From NCBI RefSeq assembly GCF_042849255.1, contig NZ_AP026866.1, forward strand, positions 2,976,001 through 3,040,000: a stretch of DNA of 64,000 bases, in the 5' to 3' direction. A program made the translations under genes and the position numbers. Below the pieces are notes generated by a model. That model saw nothing but the letters and a program-made list of their open reading frames with translations. It made no database searches and was not told the origin of the DNA. Below, piece by piece: positions 1-8,785 of the stretch. Origin of the DNA: Oceaniferula spumae (GTDB lineage Bacteria > Verrucomicrobiota > Verrucomicrobiia > Verrucomicrobiales > Akkermansiaceae). Within the stretch, counting starts at the first letter, position 1. Every line of letters starts with the position of its first letter.

Positions 1-2148
1 GCGGCCTATCGATTGGAGACCCAATACACGTATTCGGGACGGGTGTGTGTATTTACTTTCAACGGCAGTGATTGGAACCGTCAGGCCCTCATCTCGCCTC
101 CGTCACCTAAAGCGTTTATCGGATTTGGCACCAGTGTGTCGATCAGTGGCAACACAGCTCTCATTGGCGCCCCTGGGGTGGATGAAGATGGGGTGTTAGA
201 TTTCAACGGGAATAAAGGAACTGGACAGGCTTATGTATACACCCGCTCCGGCACTCAATGGAGTCTTCAAGCGACTTTCGACCCGGTGGACGGACACCAG
301 TATAGCTACTTCGGAAACTCACTCAAAGTAGATGGGGACAACGCAGTAATCAGTCAAAAAGGGGGTGTGGATCTCTATACGCGGAGCGGCACGACGTGGA
401 CACGCCAAGGCACCTATCAATCAGCGGCTAATCCGAGCGACACCAACTTTGCAAGCGCGGTGGCAATGGATGGTGACGCGGTCGCGGTGGGTTCTCCAAA
501 GATGGACAGGGTGCGAGAGGACATCCACAGAACATACAGTCACTTGGGATCAGTGGAAATTTATAACATTACCAATACCCACCCCAGTCTAATCATCACT
601 AGTCCCTCACGTGTCAGTGTCTCGCTGCCAGACACATCAGTGGCACTCCAGCTGACAGCGGCCATTGATAGCCATGGGTCTGCGGCCACACCCGTCATTG
701 CGTGGTCGAAAGTGAACGGTCCAGGGACGGTGAGCTTTACGGCAGCGTCATCCGCCAGCACACACGCCACATTTTCCATGCTGGGCAACTATGTGCTGCA
801 ATGCTCGGTTTCTGTCGGGGGCTTCACCACCACACGCACTCGCACGGTGAAGGTAGGTGAACATTCGGTGATGACCTTCCGCGAAGGAGTAAATGCCTAC
901 GTTCATGGCGCGGCCACTCTCATGTCCGAAAATACCTCCACGAACCTCGGAGCCAGTCCCGAGCTTCATGTGGGGAAAACCGACGGCAGAATACGCCGCA
1001 GCGTTCTTTCCTTCGATCTCAAGGCGCTGCCAGCCAACGCAGTGGTACACGGAGTGGCACTGCAAACCACTACCTCCAATACACCAGGAAGCGGCACGGT
1101 CTCGGATGTGGAATTGTGGTCGATTCCACATTCGTTCACTGAGGGATTTGGGAATGGCTCCATGGGGTATACCAGTGGTGCTACCTGGAACCGCAAATCT
1201 GACTTAGCTGACAATGAATTGTGGTTTGGGGAGTCTCACGAGGGAGGCACCCTGCTTAGCTCAGTGGATGGTTATAATGCGCAAACGCAAACCAGCACCG
1301 ACAAAATATTCGCGAGCACAGCCAACTTTGTCACGGAGGCCCAGTCAGCCGTGATCGCCGGGCGGCTCAATCTCGTGCTGCGGTCTCCTGTGAGTGAAGC
1401 GGACATGGGTGAGCATTTGACTATTTTCCACTCAGATGATGCGATTAGCCCCAATGTGAGGCCGATGTTGAGCATTAGCTACTCCCTATTTCCAGCTCCT
1501 GTTATTGCCGATGGAGCACTGGCCACACCAGCGACGATTCCATGCAGTCTTCTCGGACTGATCAAGGGTGGAAACGCTGCCCAGTGGTCACAGCTAAGTG
1601 GTCCTGGAACAGCGACATTCAGTGATGCTACCGGCATTTCTCCCATGGTGACATTTGATCAGGAGGGGTCCTACGTGCTCACGGTTGTTGTCTCGAATGA
1701 ATTCGCCACGGTTTCTCGCTCGGTTAGTGTTGAGGTCTCCGCTGCGCCACCGAATCCGGGTATATTTGCTGACTGGATAGATATCACTTGGCCCGATGAA
1801 AACGACTTGGCTGTAACAGGCATGCACTCTGACCCGGACAAGGATGGCTTGTCCAATCTGCTCGAATGGGCTCTTCATCTTGATGCCACCAAGGCAGATG
1901 CTCCAACACCTGTCCTGAATCAAGAAGAGGGTGTGCTGACATACCGCTACACCCGCCGCATCCTGGCTGAGGGTGAAGGATCATTTCAGGTGCAGTGGTC
2001 GGGGACCCTGAATGATGATTGGGACCCAGCTCAGATCACGGAAGAAACGATCACACCACTGAGCGCTACATCAGAGTCAGTCCTTGTCACCATGCCGGCA
2101 GGAACCAATGGGCAACGTTTTGTTAGGGTTAAGTTTGTGAAAAACTGA
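1..2148 (+). CDS. Large secreted multidomain protein (FG-GAP-like, PKD-like, DNRLRE), 5' end outside window
   Basis: The frame is open to base 1, so the gene starts upstream and about 715 C-terminal residues are visible. The first ~175 residues hold FG-GAP/beta-propeller-like repeats (FGTSVSISGNTALIGAPG, followed by GQAYVYTRSG). A PKD/Ig-like module follows at ~195-285. A DNRLRE-type domain lies at ~290-490 (TFREGVNAYVHGAATL...RSVLSFDL), then a second PKD-like module at ~495-580. Near the C terminus is a calcium-loop-like stretch (SDPDKDGLSNLLEWAL), common before the C-terminal domain of verrucomicrobial exported proteins. The role is probably extracellular adhesion or polysaccharide contact; no catalytic motif was recognised. 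The stop overlaps the open upstream part of the next frame. Confidence 0.75.
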   Translation, partial: AAYRLETQYTYSGRVCVFTFNGSDWNRQALISPPSPKAFIGFGTSVSISGNTALIGAPGVDEDGVLDFNGNKGTGQAYVYTRSGTQWSLQATFDPVDGHQYSYFGNSLKVDGDNAVISQKGGVDLYTRSGTTWTRQGTYQSAANPSDTNFASAVAMDGDAVAVGSPKMDRVREDIHRTYSHLGSVEIYNITNTHPSLIITSPSRVSVSLPDTSVALQLTAAIDSHGSAATPVIAWSKVNGPGTVSFTAASSASTHATFSMLGNYVLQCSVSVGGFTTTRTRTVKVGEHSVMTFREGVNAYVHGAATLMSENTSTNLGASPELHVGKTDGRIRRSVLSFDLKALPANAVVHGVALQTTTSNTPGSGTVSDVELWSIPHSFTEGFGNGSMGYTSGATWNRKSDLADNELWFGESHEGGTLLSSVDGYNAQTQTSTDKIFASTANFVTEAQSAVIAGRLNLVLRSPVSEADMGEHLTIFHSDDAISPNVRPMLSISYSLFPAPVIADGALATPATIPCSLLGLIKGGNAAQWSQLSGPGTATFSDATGISPMVTFDQEGSYVLTVVVSNEFATVSRSVSVEVSAAPPNPGIFADWIDITWPDENDLAVTGMHSDPDKDGLSNLLEWALHLDATKADAPTPVLNQEEGVLTYRYTRRILAEGEGSFQVQWSGTLNDDWDPAQITEETITPLSATSESVLVTMPAGTNGQRFVRVKFVKN

Positions 2149-2201
2149 ACTGCACACCACTCGACAAACTCCCTCCGGCACTCGGTGGCATCGTTTCCGA
2201 A

Positions 2202-2639
2202 ATGAAAACCGGGGAACAGCGTAAGGCATGGCTGCCCGAGCCGCAGGCACCGGTGGAAGTTCCGCCTGCACCACCTGTTCCGGAAGACGTAGCCAAAGTT
2301 CCTGCTGATGCCGAGAAGACCAAGAGCGGACTAGCGTTCAAGATGCTCAGCGAAGGTGATGGCAAACCCAAGGCCAGCGACACCGTGAAGGTGCATTACT
2401 CCGGCTGGACCACGGATGGTGAAATGTTCGATAGTTCCGTAGTTCGCGGCGAACCTACCCAATTTTCTCTCAACGGCGTGATCAAAGGTTGGACCGAAGG
2501 GGTGCAGCTGATGGTGCCTGGTGAGAAGCGCCGCTTCTGGATTCCGGCTGACTTGGCTTACGGCCCGGCTGTGCCTGGCAGTGGCCGGCCTGGTGGCATG
2601 CTCGTTTTTGATATCGAGCTGCTGGAGATCGTCCGATAA
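2202..2639 (+). CDS. FKBP-type peptidyl-prolyl cis-trans isomerase
   Basis: The protein has 145 residues. After a Pro-rich linker (residues ~8-35) comes one complete FKBP domain: VKVHYSGWTTDGEMFDSS, then FSLNGVIKGWTEGVQLMVPG and RRFWIPADLAYG. It should catalyse proline isomerisation during protein folding. There is no signal peptide from this ATG. The same frame is open back to 2133, and the extra residues (about LDKLPPALGGIVSEMKTGEQRKAW) resemble the end of another FKBP-like module. The gene may therefore be 5'-truncated relative to tandem-domain relatives. No Shine-Dalgarno sequence precedes the ATG. The fold is certain; the start is not. Confidence 0.85.
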   Translation: MKTGEQRKAWLPEPQAPVEVPPAPPVPEDVAKVPADAEKTKSGLAFKMLSEGDGKPKASDTVKVHYSGWTTDGEMFDSSVVRGEPTQFSLNGVIKGWTEGVQLMVPGEKRRFWIPADLAYGPAVPGSGRPGGMLVFDIELLEIVR

Positions 2640-2680
2640 TCGCGATACCTAATTTCTACAGATCAAGCCGGATATCTCAC

Positions 2681-2704
2681 AGCCGTGGGGTGTTCGGCTT
2701 TTTT
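2681..2704 (+). terminator. Rho-independent terminator after FKBP gene
   Basis: AGCCG (2681-2685) pairs with CGGCT (2695-2699) around a 9-nt loop and is followed directly by a T run. A second AAGCCG at 2664-2669 could compete for the same right arm. Confidence 0.6.
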
Positions 2705-2809
2705 ACGTTGGGGTATTAGAAGGTGCTTAGGAAAGATCGGAGCCAATTAAGCACTACTTCCAGCCCATATTGATCGCACAGATAAAATACGGTGTTGAGC
2801 GAAGTTTGC

Positions 2810-2837
2810 TTGTCACAGGTTCTTGTGAGCCTATTGT
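2810..2837 (+). promoter_or_regulatory. Candidate promoter of the small lipoprotein gene
   Basis: TTGTCA (2810-2815), a 16-bp spacer, then TATTGT (2832-2837). The ATG follows 9 nt after the -10 box, so a transcript would start at or within a few bases of the start codon. Confidence 0.35.
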
Positions 2838-2846
2838 GTTAGCTAC

Positions 2847-3098
2847 ATGAAAATGATTAAATTGATTCTGGTGCTTCCTTTGCTCGGACTTAGCAGCTGT
2901 AGCGAAGCTGATCGCGATTATTTCTGGCACGGAGACCGTTCGCGGGTTTCGAAACCAGTATCGCAAAGCAGTTATGGTGGGGATGCCTGGATGAATGATG
3001 CGAGAGCCCGTAACGCAGCTCAAGTCCGCGATATCCAACGTGATCAAGCGAGACGAGGAGTTCCACAAACATTTCCCCGGAAACAATACGGCTACTAG
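2847..3098 (+). CDS. Small putative lipoprotein
   Basis: The product has 83 residues: a charged N terminus, a hydrophobic stretch and a lipobox (LGLSSC, Cys at about 18), indicating signal peptidase II processing and lipid anchoring. The mature part is polar, rich in Arg, Asp, Gln and Tyr, with no recognised domain. Function unknown. It stands alone behind its own promoter candidate and has no Shine-Dalgarno sequence. Confidence 0.6.
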   Translation: MKMIKLILVLPLLGLSSCSEADRDYFWHGDRSRVSKPVSQSSYGGDAWMNDARARNAAQVRDIQRDQARRGVPQTFPRKQYGY

Positions 3099-3227
3099 AA
3101 TTTAAAAATGGTACGGAGGTGGGGGCGTCATTGATACGAATGGCGTCTCTACCTGTCCGCATTTCGATCTGGTTCGTGGTCAACTTTCCCCATTGACTAG
3201 ATTCATTCCCGTACCAAGCTAACAGCC

Positions 3228-3596
3228 ATGAGCCAATTATCCAAAGCCATCAGCATCCATCCTTATTTCAAGATCAACGAAGGCCGCCTTGAGGACTTTA
3301 AAAAGAATATCGGCGACTTCATCTCCCGCACCCAGACCGAGGACAAATGCTTTTACTACGACTTCAGCTACTGCGAGGAAGAGAACATTGCCTTCTGTCG
3401 TGAAGCCTACGAGGGTGCGGATGGCATTCTGACTCACCTGGAAAATGTCAACGCCCAGATCGAATGCGCGTTAACGATGTCCGAGATGATCCGTCTGGAA
3501 ATCCACGGCCCGGCAGACGAACTTGCCAAGCTGAAAGAGCCACTCGCTGAGCTGCCTGTCAGTTTCTACGAGCACATTGACGGTGCCAAGTTCTAA
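3228..3596 (+). CDS. ABM-like dimeric alpha/beta-barrel protein
   Basis: The 122-residue protein has the length and pattern of the antibiotic biosynthesis monooxygenase / quinol monooxygenase superfamily. It opens ISIHPYFKINEGRLEDFKK, has a central strand with FYYDFSYCEEENIAFCREAYEGADGILTHLENV, and closes with a C-terminal strand. Members are often small oxygenases or stress proteins without cofactors; the substrate cannot be inferred. CTAACA lies just upstream of the ATG and there is no Shine-Dalgarno sequence. Confidence 0.6.
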   Translation: MSQLSKAISIHPYFKINEGRLEDFKKNIGDFISRTQTEDKCFYYDFSYCEEENIAFCREAYEGADGILTHLENVNAQIECALTMSEMIRLEIHGPADELAKLKEPLAELPVSFYEHIDGAKF

Positions 3597-3617
3597 CACC
3601 ATCTGCAATAAGCCGCG

Positions 3618-3971
3618 CTATTTCTTCACCGCGGCGATCACGGAGATCTCAACCAGAAGTTCAGGGCGGGCCATGCGTGCTTCTACGCAAGCTCGTGCCG
3701 GCGCGTGTCCTTCCGGCACCCAGGCATCCCAGACTTCGTTCATGGCGGCGAAGTCTTTCATATCGCGCACATAGACCGTGGCCGAGAGCATGTGCTCACG
3801 GTCAGACCCGGCTTGCAGCAGTAGCTCATCCACTTTCTCTAACATGGTCTCGGTCTGCTCGGTGATGCCTTGGCTGGCGTCTTTGCAAACTTGTCCGCAC
3901 AGATAAATGGTGTCGTTGTGGATGACAATACGGCTCATGCGTTGCTTGGTTTCTTGTCGCTGAATACTCAT
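3618..3971 (-). CDS. RidA (YjgF/YER057c/UK114) family protein
   Basis: The product has 117 residues with the family hallmarks IYLCGQV near the N terminus, TVYVRDMKDFAAMNEVWDAW in the middle and APARACVEARMARPELLVEI at the C terminus. The last stretch contains the conserved Arg that binds the substrate carboxylate. RidA proteins hydrolyse reactive 2-aminoacrylate imines released by PLP enzymes; this subgroup may act on related imines. The first ATG is chosen because relatives begin with a similar MSI-R-...-RMS segment. The gene converges on the ABM-like gene. Confidence 0.85.
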   Translation of the reverse strand: MSIQRQETKQRMSRIVIHNDTIYLCGQVCKDASQGITEQTETMLEKVDELLLQAGSDREHMLSATVYVRDMKDFAAMNEVWDAWVPEGHAPARACVEARMARPELLVEISVIAAVKK

Positions 3972-4132
3972 GGCGCGGAGTTAACTTTGTTTCGGAAAAT
4001 TGAAAAGGTGAATCGGCGTATCGACAATGAGGCGCGGGTGGAAGGGATGCGTTTGTGTGGGTGGGCTGTCCTGGAGTTGAGTCTCAGAGAATGAATTTTA
4101 CATAGCCTCAACCTTCGGTCACGCTCATCACT

Positions 4133-5536
4133 ATGAAACCAATCGCAAGTCTGTTTTTACTTATGTTACAGACTGTCTTGATCAGCAGCCAATGCCTCGC
4201 TGAGAAGCCTAACGTGCTGTTTATCGCCGTTGATGATTTGAACGATTGGGCGGGATACCGTGGCGATAAACAGGTCATCACTCCGAACATGGACAAGCTG
4301 GCTGGGCAAGGAGTGTGGTTTTCTAATGCGTATTGTCAGTATGCACTCTGCGGTCCCTCGCGAGCCAGCATCATGAGTGGTTTGTACTACCATCAGCTGA
4401 ATTCGAAAAAACTTCAGGCGCCCGATCAGTTTGTCGAAGACCAGGCTCAGGCCATGGGGTCGGAGTTGCTGCATGGCTACTTGAAAAACCACGGCTACAA
4501 GACGATGGCGGTGGGGAAAATCCAGCACAAGCATCTGGCGAAAAAGAAGCTCGATCTGTCAGGCGGCCGGAGCGGCTGGGCATCCATCAAGGATAAGGAC
4601 GGCAAGAAGATCAAAATCAATTTCCGCAGCAAAAAAACACTCACCGACTGGGCGGTCTATCCTTTTGATGAAAAAAAGCTGACGGATTCCAAGTCGGCAA
4701 AGTGGGCAGTTGAGCGTCTGCAGGAAAAGCACGATGAGCCATTCATGCTGATCGTCGGTTTTCTCCACCCCCATGTGCCATGGTATGTGCCGCAGAAGTA
4801 TTTTGATATGTACGACAAGGAGAAGCTGAAGCTTCCTCCCTACAATCCGAACGACTTTGATGATCTGCCCGCGGCTGCCAAGGGCATCATCAACGATGGT
4901 TACCCGAGAACAGAATGGGCCAAAGACGAGAACACCTGGCGCGATATCATCCATGCTTACATGGCGAGCATCACCTTCGCCGATGCCAAGGTGGGACTGG
5001 TGCTGGATGCTCTTGAGGCGAGTCCGTATCGCGATAATACCATAGTGATTCTTTGGTCGGACCACGGCTATCACATGGGGGAGAAAAACACGTTTCAGAA
5101 ACACACCCTGTGGGACCGCTCCGCAGTGGCACCACTGATTATCAAAGCCCCCAAGTCCGTGCTGAAAACCAAGCAAACCGGCTCCTGCGATCGCGTGGTG
5201 AGTATGGTCGATCTCTATCCGACACTCGTGGATCTCTGTGGTCTTCCGCCAAACAAAAAGGTGGTGGGACGCAGCCTCAAACCACTGCTGGAAAATCCAT
5301 CCCAGGCTTGGAACTATCCGGCCTTCACCTTTAAGAATACCGGTCACCGATCCGTGCAGTTTGGCCCTTATCGCTACATCCAGTATGAAGACGGATCCAT
5401 GGAGTTATATGATCACCGTAGCGATCCCAATGAGTGGAAGAATCTGGCGAAAAGTCCTGAAAAACAGCAAGTGGTCAAACGACTTCAGGCAATGTTTGAT
5501 AAGTATAAAGTCTTCGATCAGAAGCTGAAGAACTGA
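4133..5536 (+). CDS. Secreted sulfatase, iduronate-2-sulfatase-like
   Basis: The protein has 467 residues with a signal peptide (about 1-23). The N-terminal metal-binding strand is PNVLFIAVDDLNDW, and the formylglycine motif CGPSR has its Cys at residue 73. Later metal and active-site elements include GKIQHKH, HPHVPW and WSDHGYHMGEKN. This arrangement matches family S1 sulfatases of the iduronate-2-sulfatase/choline-sulfatase-like type. It likely removes sulfate esters from algal or animal polysaccharides in the periplasm. Cys73 must be converted to formylglycine; no maturase is in the window. There is no Shine-Dalgarno sequence before the ATG. Confidence 0.92.
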   Translation: MKPIASLFLLMLQTVLISSQCLAEKPNVLFIAVDDLNDWAGYRGDKQVITPNMDKLAGQGVWFSNAYCQYALCGPSRASIMSGLYYHQLNSKKLQAPDQFVEDQAQAMGSELLHGYLKNHGYKTMAVGKIQHKHLAKKKLDLSGGRSGWASIKDKDGKKIKINFRSKKTLTDWAVYPFDEKKLTDSKSAKWAVERLQEKHDEPFMLIVGFLHPHVPWYVPQKYFDMYDKEKLKLPPYNPNDFDDLPAAAKGIINDGYPRTEWAKDENTWRDIIHAYMASITFADAKVGLVLDALEASPYRDNTIVILWSDHGYHMGEKNTFQKHTLWDRSAVAPLIIKAPKSVLKTKQTGSCDRVVSMVDLYPTLVDLCGLPPNKKVVGRSLKPLLENPSQAWNYPAFTFKNTGHRSVQFGPYRYIQYEDGSMELYDHRSDPNEWKNLAKSPEKQQVVKRLQAMFDKYKVFDQKLKN

Positions 5537-5557
5537 GGGCTACGCCTTCTCAGATTC

Positions 5558-5586
5558 TTGATCCCAGATGAATGATCAGGTAGTAT
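5558..5586 (+). promoter_or_regulatory. Candidate promoter, leaderless spacing
   Basis: TTGATC (5558-5563), a 17-bp spacer and TAGTAT (5581-5586). The ATG at 5593 is only 6 nt beyond the -10 box, so transcription should start at about the A of the ATG. Confidence 0.45.
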
Positions 5587-5592
5587 GCAGCG

Positions 5593-5973
5593 ATGAAACG
5601 ATCACTTTTAATTCTTTGGCTATTGAGTCTCCTTCCTTGTTTCGGAGAGTTGCCGCCTTCAGTGTATGCAGACCTGAAAAAGAAATCCCCGGAAAAGATT
5701 GAGATCCGAGTGGATCAGGTGAAGCATCAGAGCATTTTTCGCAAACAGGAAATGGTGACTGCCACGGTGACGAAGGTGATGGAGACGAGCTCTAAACTCA
5801 AGGTGGGCGATAAGATTGAAATCCGCTACCGTCACGTGCCATTGCGCGGTGCAGCAGGCCCGTCACCCATTCCTAAGTTAAAAGCCGGAGCGAGCTATCC
5901 AGCTTGGTTGAAGCAGGGCGAGGGTGGCATCTATGTTCCTGCTGCTCGGGGGAAGAGTTTTACTCGAAAATAG
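5593..5973 (+). CDS. Secreted protein of unknown function
   Basis: The 126-residue product has a clear signal peptide (MKRSLLILWLLSLLPCFGE) and a mature part of mixed beta strands. The pattern MVTATVTKVMETSSKLKVGDKIEIRYRHVP suggests a small beta-barrel (OB-fold-like), which is inference only. It lies 56 bp after the sulfatase but has its own promoter candidate. No Shine-Dalgarno sequence. Confidence 0.6.
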   Translation: MKRSLLILWLLSLLPCFGELPPSVYADLKKKSPEKIEIRVDQVKHQSIFRKQEMVTATVTKVMETSSKLKVGDKIEIRYRHVPLRGAAGPSPIPKLKAGASYPAWLKQGEGGIYVPAARGKSFTRK

Positions 5974-6145
5974 TTAGAAGTAGGCAAAATCAAAAGTCAG
6001 TAAGGAAGTGGATCTCTAAAACATGCGACCACCCTGTCACACATGAAGCAGATCCCTCACCAAAACATCTGCTAGCTATCTAACGAACATGGACTTTCTG
6101 AGTCCAACGCTTTTGTGCGTAGAAAAAGGGGTTCTGAGCTAGTTC

Positions 6146-6173
6146 TTGACTGATTATTTGGATCCAGTAATCT
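6146..6173 (+). promoter_or_regulatory. Candidate promoter of a PEP-CTERM gene
   Basis: TTGACT (6146-6151), a 16-bp spacer and TAATCT (6168-6173). The ATG at 6184 is 10 nt after the -10 box. The same -10 word occurs before the LRR gene at 14068. Confidence 0.45.
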
Positions 6174-6183
6174 GTCTAGCATT

Positions 6184-6903
6184 ATGGGTTTAGGGAAATG
6201 TCTTTCACTAATTGTGGCTGGTAGCCTTGCGAGTGGTGCTTTCGTAAATGCGTCGGTAATCAGCTACAACTTCAATCGGAATGGCGACGAACCGTTTGCT
6301 TCGACAGTGGCAGCAGGCGCCGTCTCAGTCACCAACTGGAATCAAGCAACCCCTCAAGCAAATAACCCCAGCGGAACTAATGTGGCGCTGGTTGACGACA
6401 CCGGAGCAAGTGTGGCGACAACAATCACCTATTCCGCAGGCAATACTTGGGCACAAGGTGGCGCTAGTGCAGACGGGAATGTTTCTGTGCTCAAAGGTTA
6501 CTTGGACGACAATAATGCCACCGTGACATTCAACAACATCACCTACAATAAATACGATGTTTACGTTTATGGCATAGGCGATGGCGGTGCAGGTAGCACC
6601 CTCGGCACATACACGATCAATGACGGGGTTGCACCCCCACTCACATACAGCTACCTCCGTGCAAGTTCATTGCCAACGGACGGTTCGGGCACCCTCATCG
6701 AAGGGAACGCGACAACTCAAGGGCACTATTTCAAGATTTCGGGACTTACAGGTTCGTCTTTCAACCTAGTCTCGGACAGCAACCGCGGAAACGGGCGGGG
6801 GCCAATTGCGGGAATTCAAATTGTTCAAGTTCCTGAGCCATCGAGCAGTATTCTCATCGTATCGTTTGCGGGAGCTATGCTTTTACGCCGCCGTCGCTCT
6901 TAA
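6184..6903 (+). CDS. PEP-CTERM sorting-domain protein
   Basis: The protein has 239 residues. A signal peptide (~1-23) precedes an Asn/Thr/Gly-rich beta domain (about 25-210). The PEP-CTERM tripartite tail follows: VPEPSS, a hydrophobic helix (ILIVSFAGAMLL) and a basic end RRRRS. Such proteins are exported and cleaved by an exosortase, usually in strains that make exopolysaccharide. The N-terminal domain resembles other small verrucomicrobial PEP-CTERM surface proteins; the ligand is unknown. A strong terminator follows. Confidence 0.85.
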   Translation: MGLGKCLSLIVAGSLASGAFVNASVISYNFNRNGDEPFASTVAAGAVSVTNWNQATPQANNPSGTNVALVDDTGASVATTITYSAGNTWAQGGASADGNVSVLKGYLDDNNATVTFNNITYNKYDVYVYGIGDGGAGSTLGTYTINDGVAPPLTYSYLRASSLPTDGSGTLIEGNATTQGHYFKISGLTGSSFNLVSDSNRGNGRGPIAGIQIVQVPEPSSSILIVSFAGAMLLRRRRS

Positions 6904-6922
6904 GGATAATATTCTTTAATTC

Positions 6923-6953
6923 GCCACCTCCGTCAGCGGGGGTGGCTTTTTTT
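6923..6953 (+). terminator. Rho-independent terminator
   Basis: A 10-bp stem with one mismatch (6923-6932 with 6937-6946) around loop TCAG is followed by seven T residues. Confidence 0.85.
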
Positions 6954-7362
6954 GTGCTTAAGAGATGGGTAAGAGTCGGATCTAAATAGGATCGTACCCG
7001 ATTTGCCAGTTGCATGGTTTCCCCTATCCCAAAGACAATTAATATTCTCCATCCACCATGCTGCCATCTTTGAATGGACGAACTCCTACCTGCCTAACAA
7101 TACCGTGATCACCATGTTGTTAGGGTGCTTAGCCTAAAGCCCGCTCAGCGGCAATGTGGACGCCAACGAGGTGACCCGACTCCCATGCTGAAGGTAGTCG
7201 GGGAGCTTCTAATTCACTCAATGACGCTGTGAACCCACCATGCATCAGGTCAAATCGACTTCAGCTGGGAATACTGTCATTTTCCTTTGTTTGTTTGACG
7301 TGTTGAATCAGCTCGTGATTGAATGTGAATGACATACAGTTATATTTGTCTCAATAATACAC
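6954..7362. other. Gene-free stretch with an inverted repeat and a possible gene remnant
   Basis: No convincing ORF spans this ~410 bp. A short open stretch at about 7068-7137 reads FEWTNSYLPNNTVITMLLGC before stopping, protein-like but too short to assign. CCCGACT (7175-7181) can pair with AGTCGGG (7196-7202). The end carries a promoter candidate for the next gene: TTGAAT (7319-7324), 16 bp, TATATT (7341-7346). Confidence 0.35.
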
Positions 7363-8157
7363 ATGAAAACACACAATAAACGAGCCGCATTGGCTACAAC
7401 TTTGGGTTTGAGTGTTGGACTGATCGCTTCTTCTCAAGCGGCAACGGTTCTTCAATCAAACGACTTTGGTGCAGGTCCTGACATTGGTCCAGCCCTACAG
7501 CAAACCACGAACTCACTTGGTACAGGAGGGTCATCTGATCCCAGCACCGGTGTGATCACAACAGGAGCTAACAACACCAGCACGTATGGATTCAATTCTT
7601 CCGGTTTGGTCGACGTCACTTCAGTGGCGGGAGCGACTGGATTTACCGTCGAGTGGGTCGTTACCGGAATCTCACAAAATGTAGATGCGATTCAGTCGAA
7701 CGACATGTTTTTTGGTGTGACAGGGAACGCAAGCACATCCACGACTGGCGTGCCCAACTTGTTCAACAACAGCGGCAACGCAATCGGAATCAAACTCGAT
7801 GTGATTAATCTCCAGTCTTCCTTTTTCGAAGTTGGCGGAGCACAAAATGCTCAGATGCCGGCCGGTTTGACAACTGCTTCCATGGAAGACGGCTTCATCA
7901 TCAGCTTCACTGTCAATGATGACAACACATGGTCGGCCACTTCGACTGGTCTGGAGACCGAGATCAATTCATCAGGGACCCTTGCACAAACCACCTACGC
8001 GGGCATTGCCTCCGGTTTAGGTGCATACACCAGTGTGCAGGGAAACAGTGTCATTTACACCGTAGACAACGTCACGATTACCACAGTTCCAGAGCCTTCT
8101 TCAGCCGCTCTGTTAGGATTCGGCGGACTGGCTCTGGTATTGCGCCGTCGTAAGTAG
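7363..8157 (+). CDS. PEP-CTERM sorting-domain protein
   Basis: The product has 264 residues. A signal peptide ends near SSQA (residue ~26). A beta-rich Thr/Ser/Asn domain of about 200 residues follows, then VPEPSS, a hydrophobic segment (AALLGFGGLALVL) and RRRK. It is an exosortase substrate destined for the cell surface or matrix; the ligand is unknown. The predicted leader from the upstream TATATT box would be only ~9 nt, with no Shine-Dalgarno sequence. A strong terminator follows. Confidence 0.85.
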   Translation: MKTHNKRAALATTLGLSVGLIASSQAATVLQSNDFGAGPDIGPALQQTTNSLGTGGSSDPSTGVITTGANNTSTYGFNSSGLVDVTSVAGATGFTVEWVVTGISQNVDAIQSNDMFFGVTGNASTSTTGVPNLFNNSGNAIGIKLDVINLQSSFFEVGGAQNAQMPAGLTTASMEDGFIISFTVNDDNTWSATSTGLETEINSSGTLAQTTYAGIASGLGAYTSVQGNSVIYTVDNVTITTVPEPSSAALLGFGGLALVLRRRK

Positions 8158-8187
8158 AAACTCACCAGCCGAGATTCACTTTCAAAT

Positions 8188-8218
8188 CCCCGACCGGATA
8201 ATACGGTCGGGGTTTTTT
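8188..8218 (+). terminator. Rho-independent terminator
   Basis: CCCCGACCG (8188-8196) pairs perfectly with CGGTCGGGG (8204-8212) around a 7-nt loop, followed by six T residues. It separates the PEP-CTERM gene from the convergent NTF2-like gene. Confidence 0.9.
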
Positions 8219-8264
8219 GTGTTTGGGCGAAACGGCTCAGCCAAGCCCTGGCGAGTGTGTAGAA

Positions 8265-8606
8265 TTATTTCAAAAACTGTACAGTGCCGATGAGGTCATC
8301 GCGCAGCTTGTAGCGCACGAGAACGGTTCCCCGTTTCTCCTCGCCTTGGACAAAGCGGAACCAATGTTCGAAATCCACGCAGTGCTCGCCAAGAACGAGA
8401 CGACGCTCGACGGTGGCGCCAAAGTTGCCGCGGGCAAACATGGCCTCGTAGTTCTTCTTGAACGCTTCGCGACCTTGAGACTTCACCTTGTCGTCTGCAT
8501 CCAGCACTACCACCTCTTTGTGGTAGCAATTTACAAAGGCCTCAAGGTCATGGTCGTTGTAGGCGCTGAGCTGTTTCTTGGCGAGAGCCTCAATCTTGCT
8601 TTTCAT
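8265..8606 (-). CDS. SnoaL/NTF2-like cone-fold protein
   Basis: The product has 113 residues. The opening LAKKQLSAYNDHDLEAFVNCYHKEVVVLD is typical of SnoaL-like or steroid-isomerase-like NTF2 domains, and the end forms paired strands (VDFEHWFRFVQ...TVLVRYKL). The fold binds small hydrophobic ligands or acts as a small isomerase/hydrolase. Which one applies cannot be told from sequence. Monocistronic. Confidence 0.7.
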   Translation of the reverse strand: MKSKIEALAKKQLSAYNDHDLEAFVNCYHKEVVVLDADDKVKSQGREAFKKNYEAMFARGNFGATVERRLVLGEHCVDFEHWFRFVQGEEKRGTVLVRYKLRDDLIGTVQFLK

Positions 8607-8785
8607 CGGTTGGAAATAGGAGAGGTGTTATTTGAACTTGGCTGCGTTAGGTCGATCACAGCTACACGTTTTCTCTGTGCGAAAAGGCTGGGACCTACCT
8701 GCTGGAGAGCAAATTTTTAAGTCAGGATACCAGGGCTATGTCGAGAAACGCAGCTGCACTGGTGGCTGCGCTCACCAATGTACTG

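Noticed and set aside
4559..5347. 262-residue ORF antisense to the first sulfatase
   Set aside because: The opposite strand encodes a complete sulfatase. The antisense protein has no recognisable pattern.
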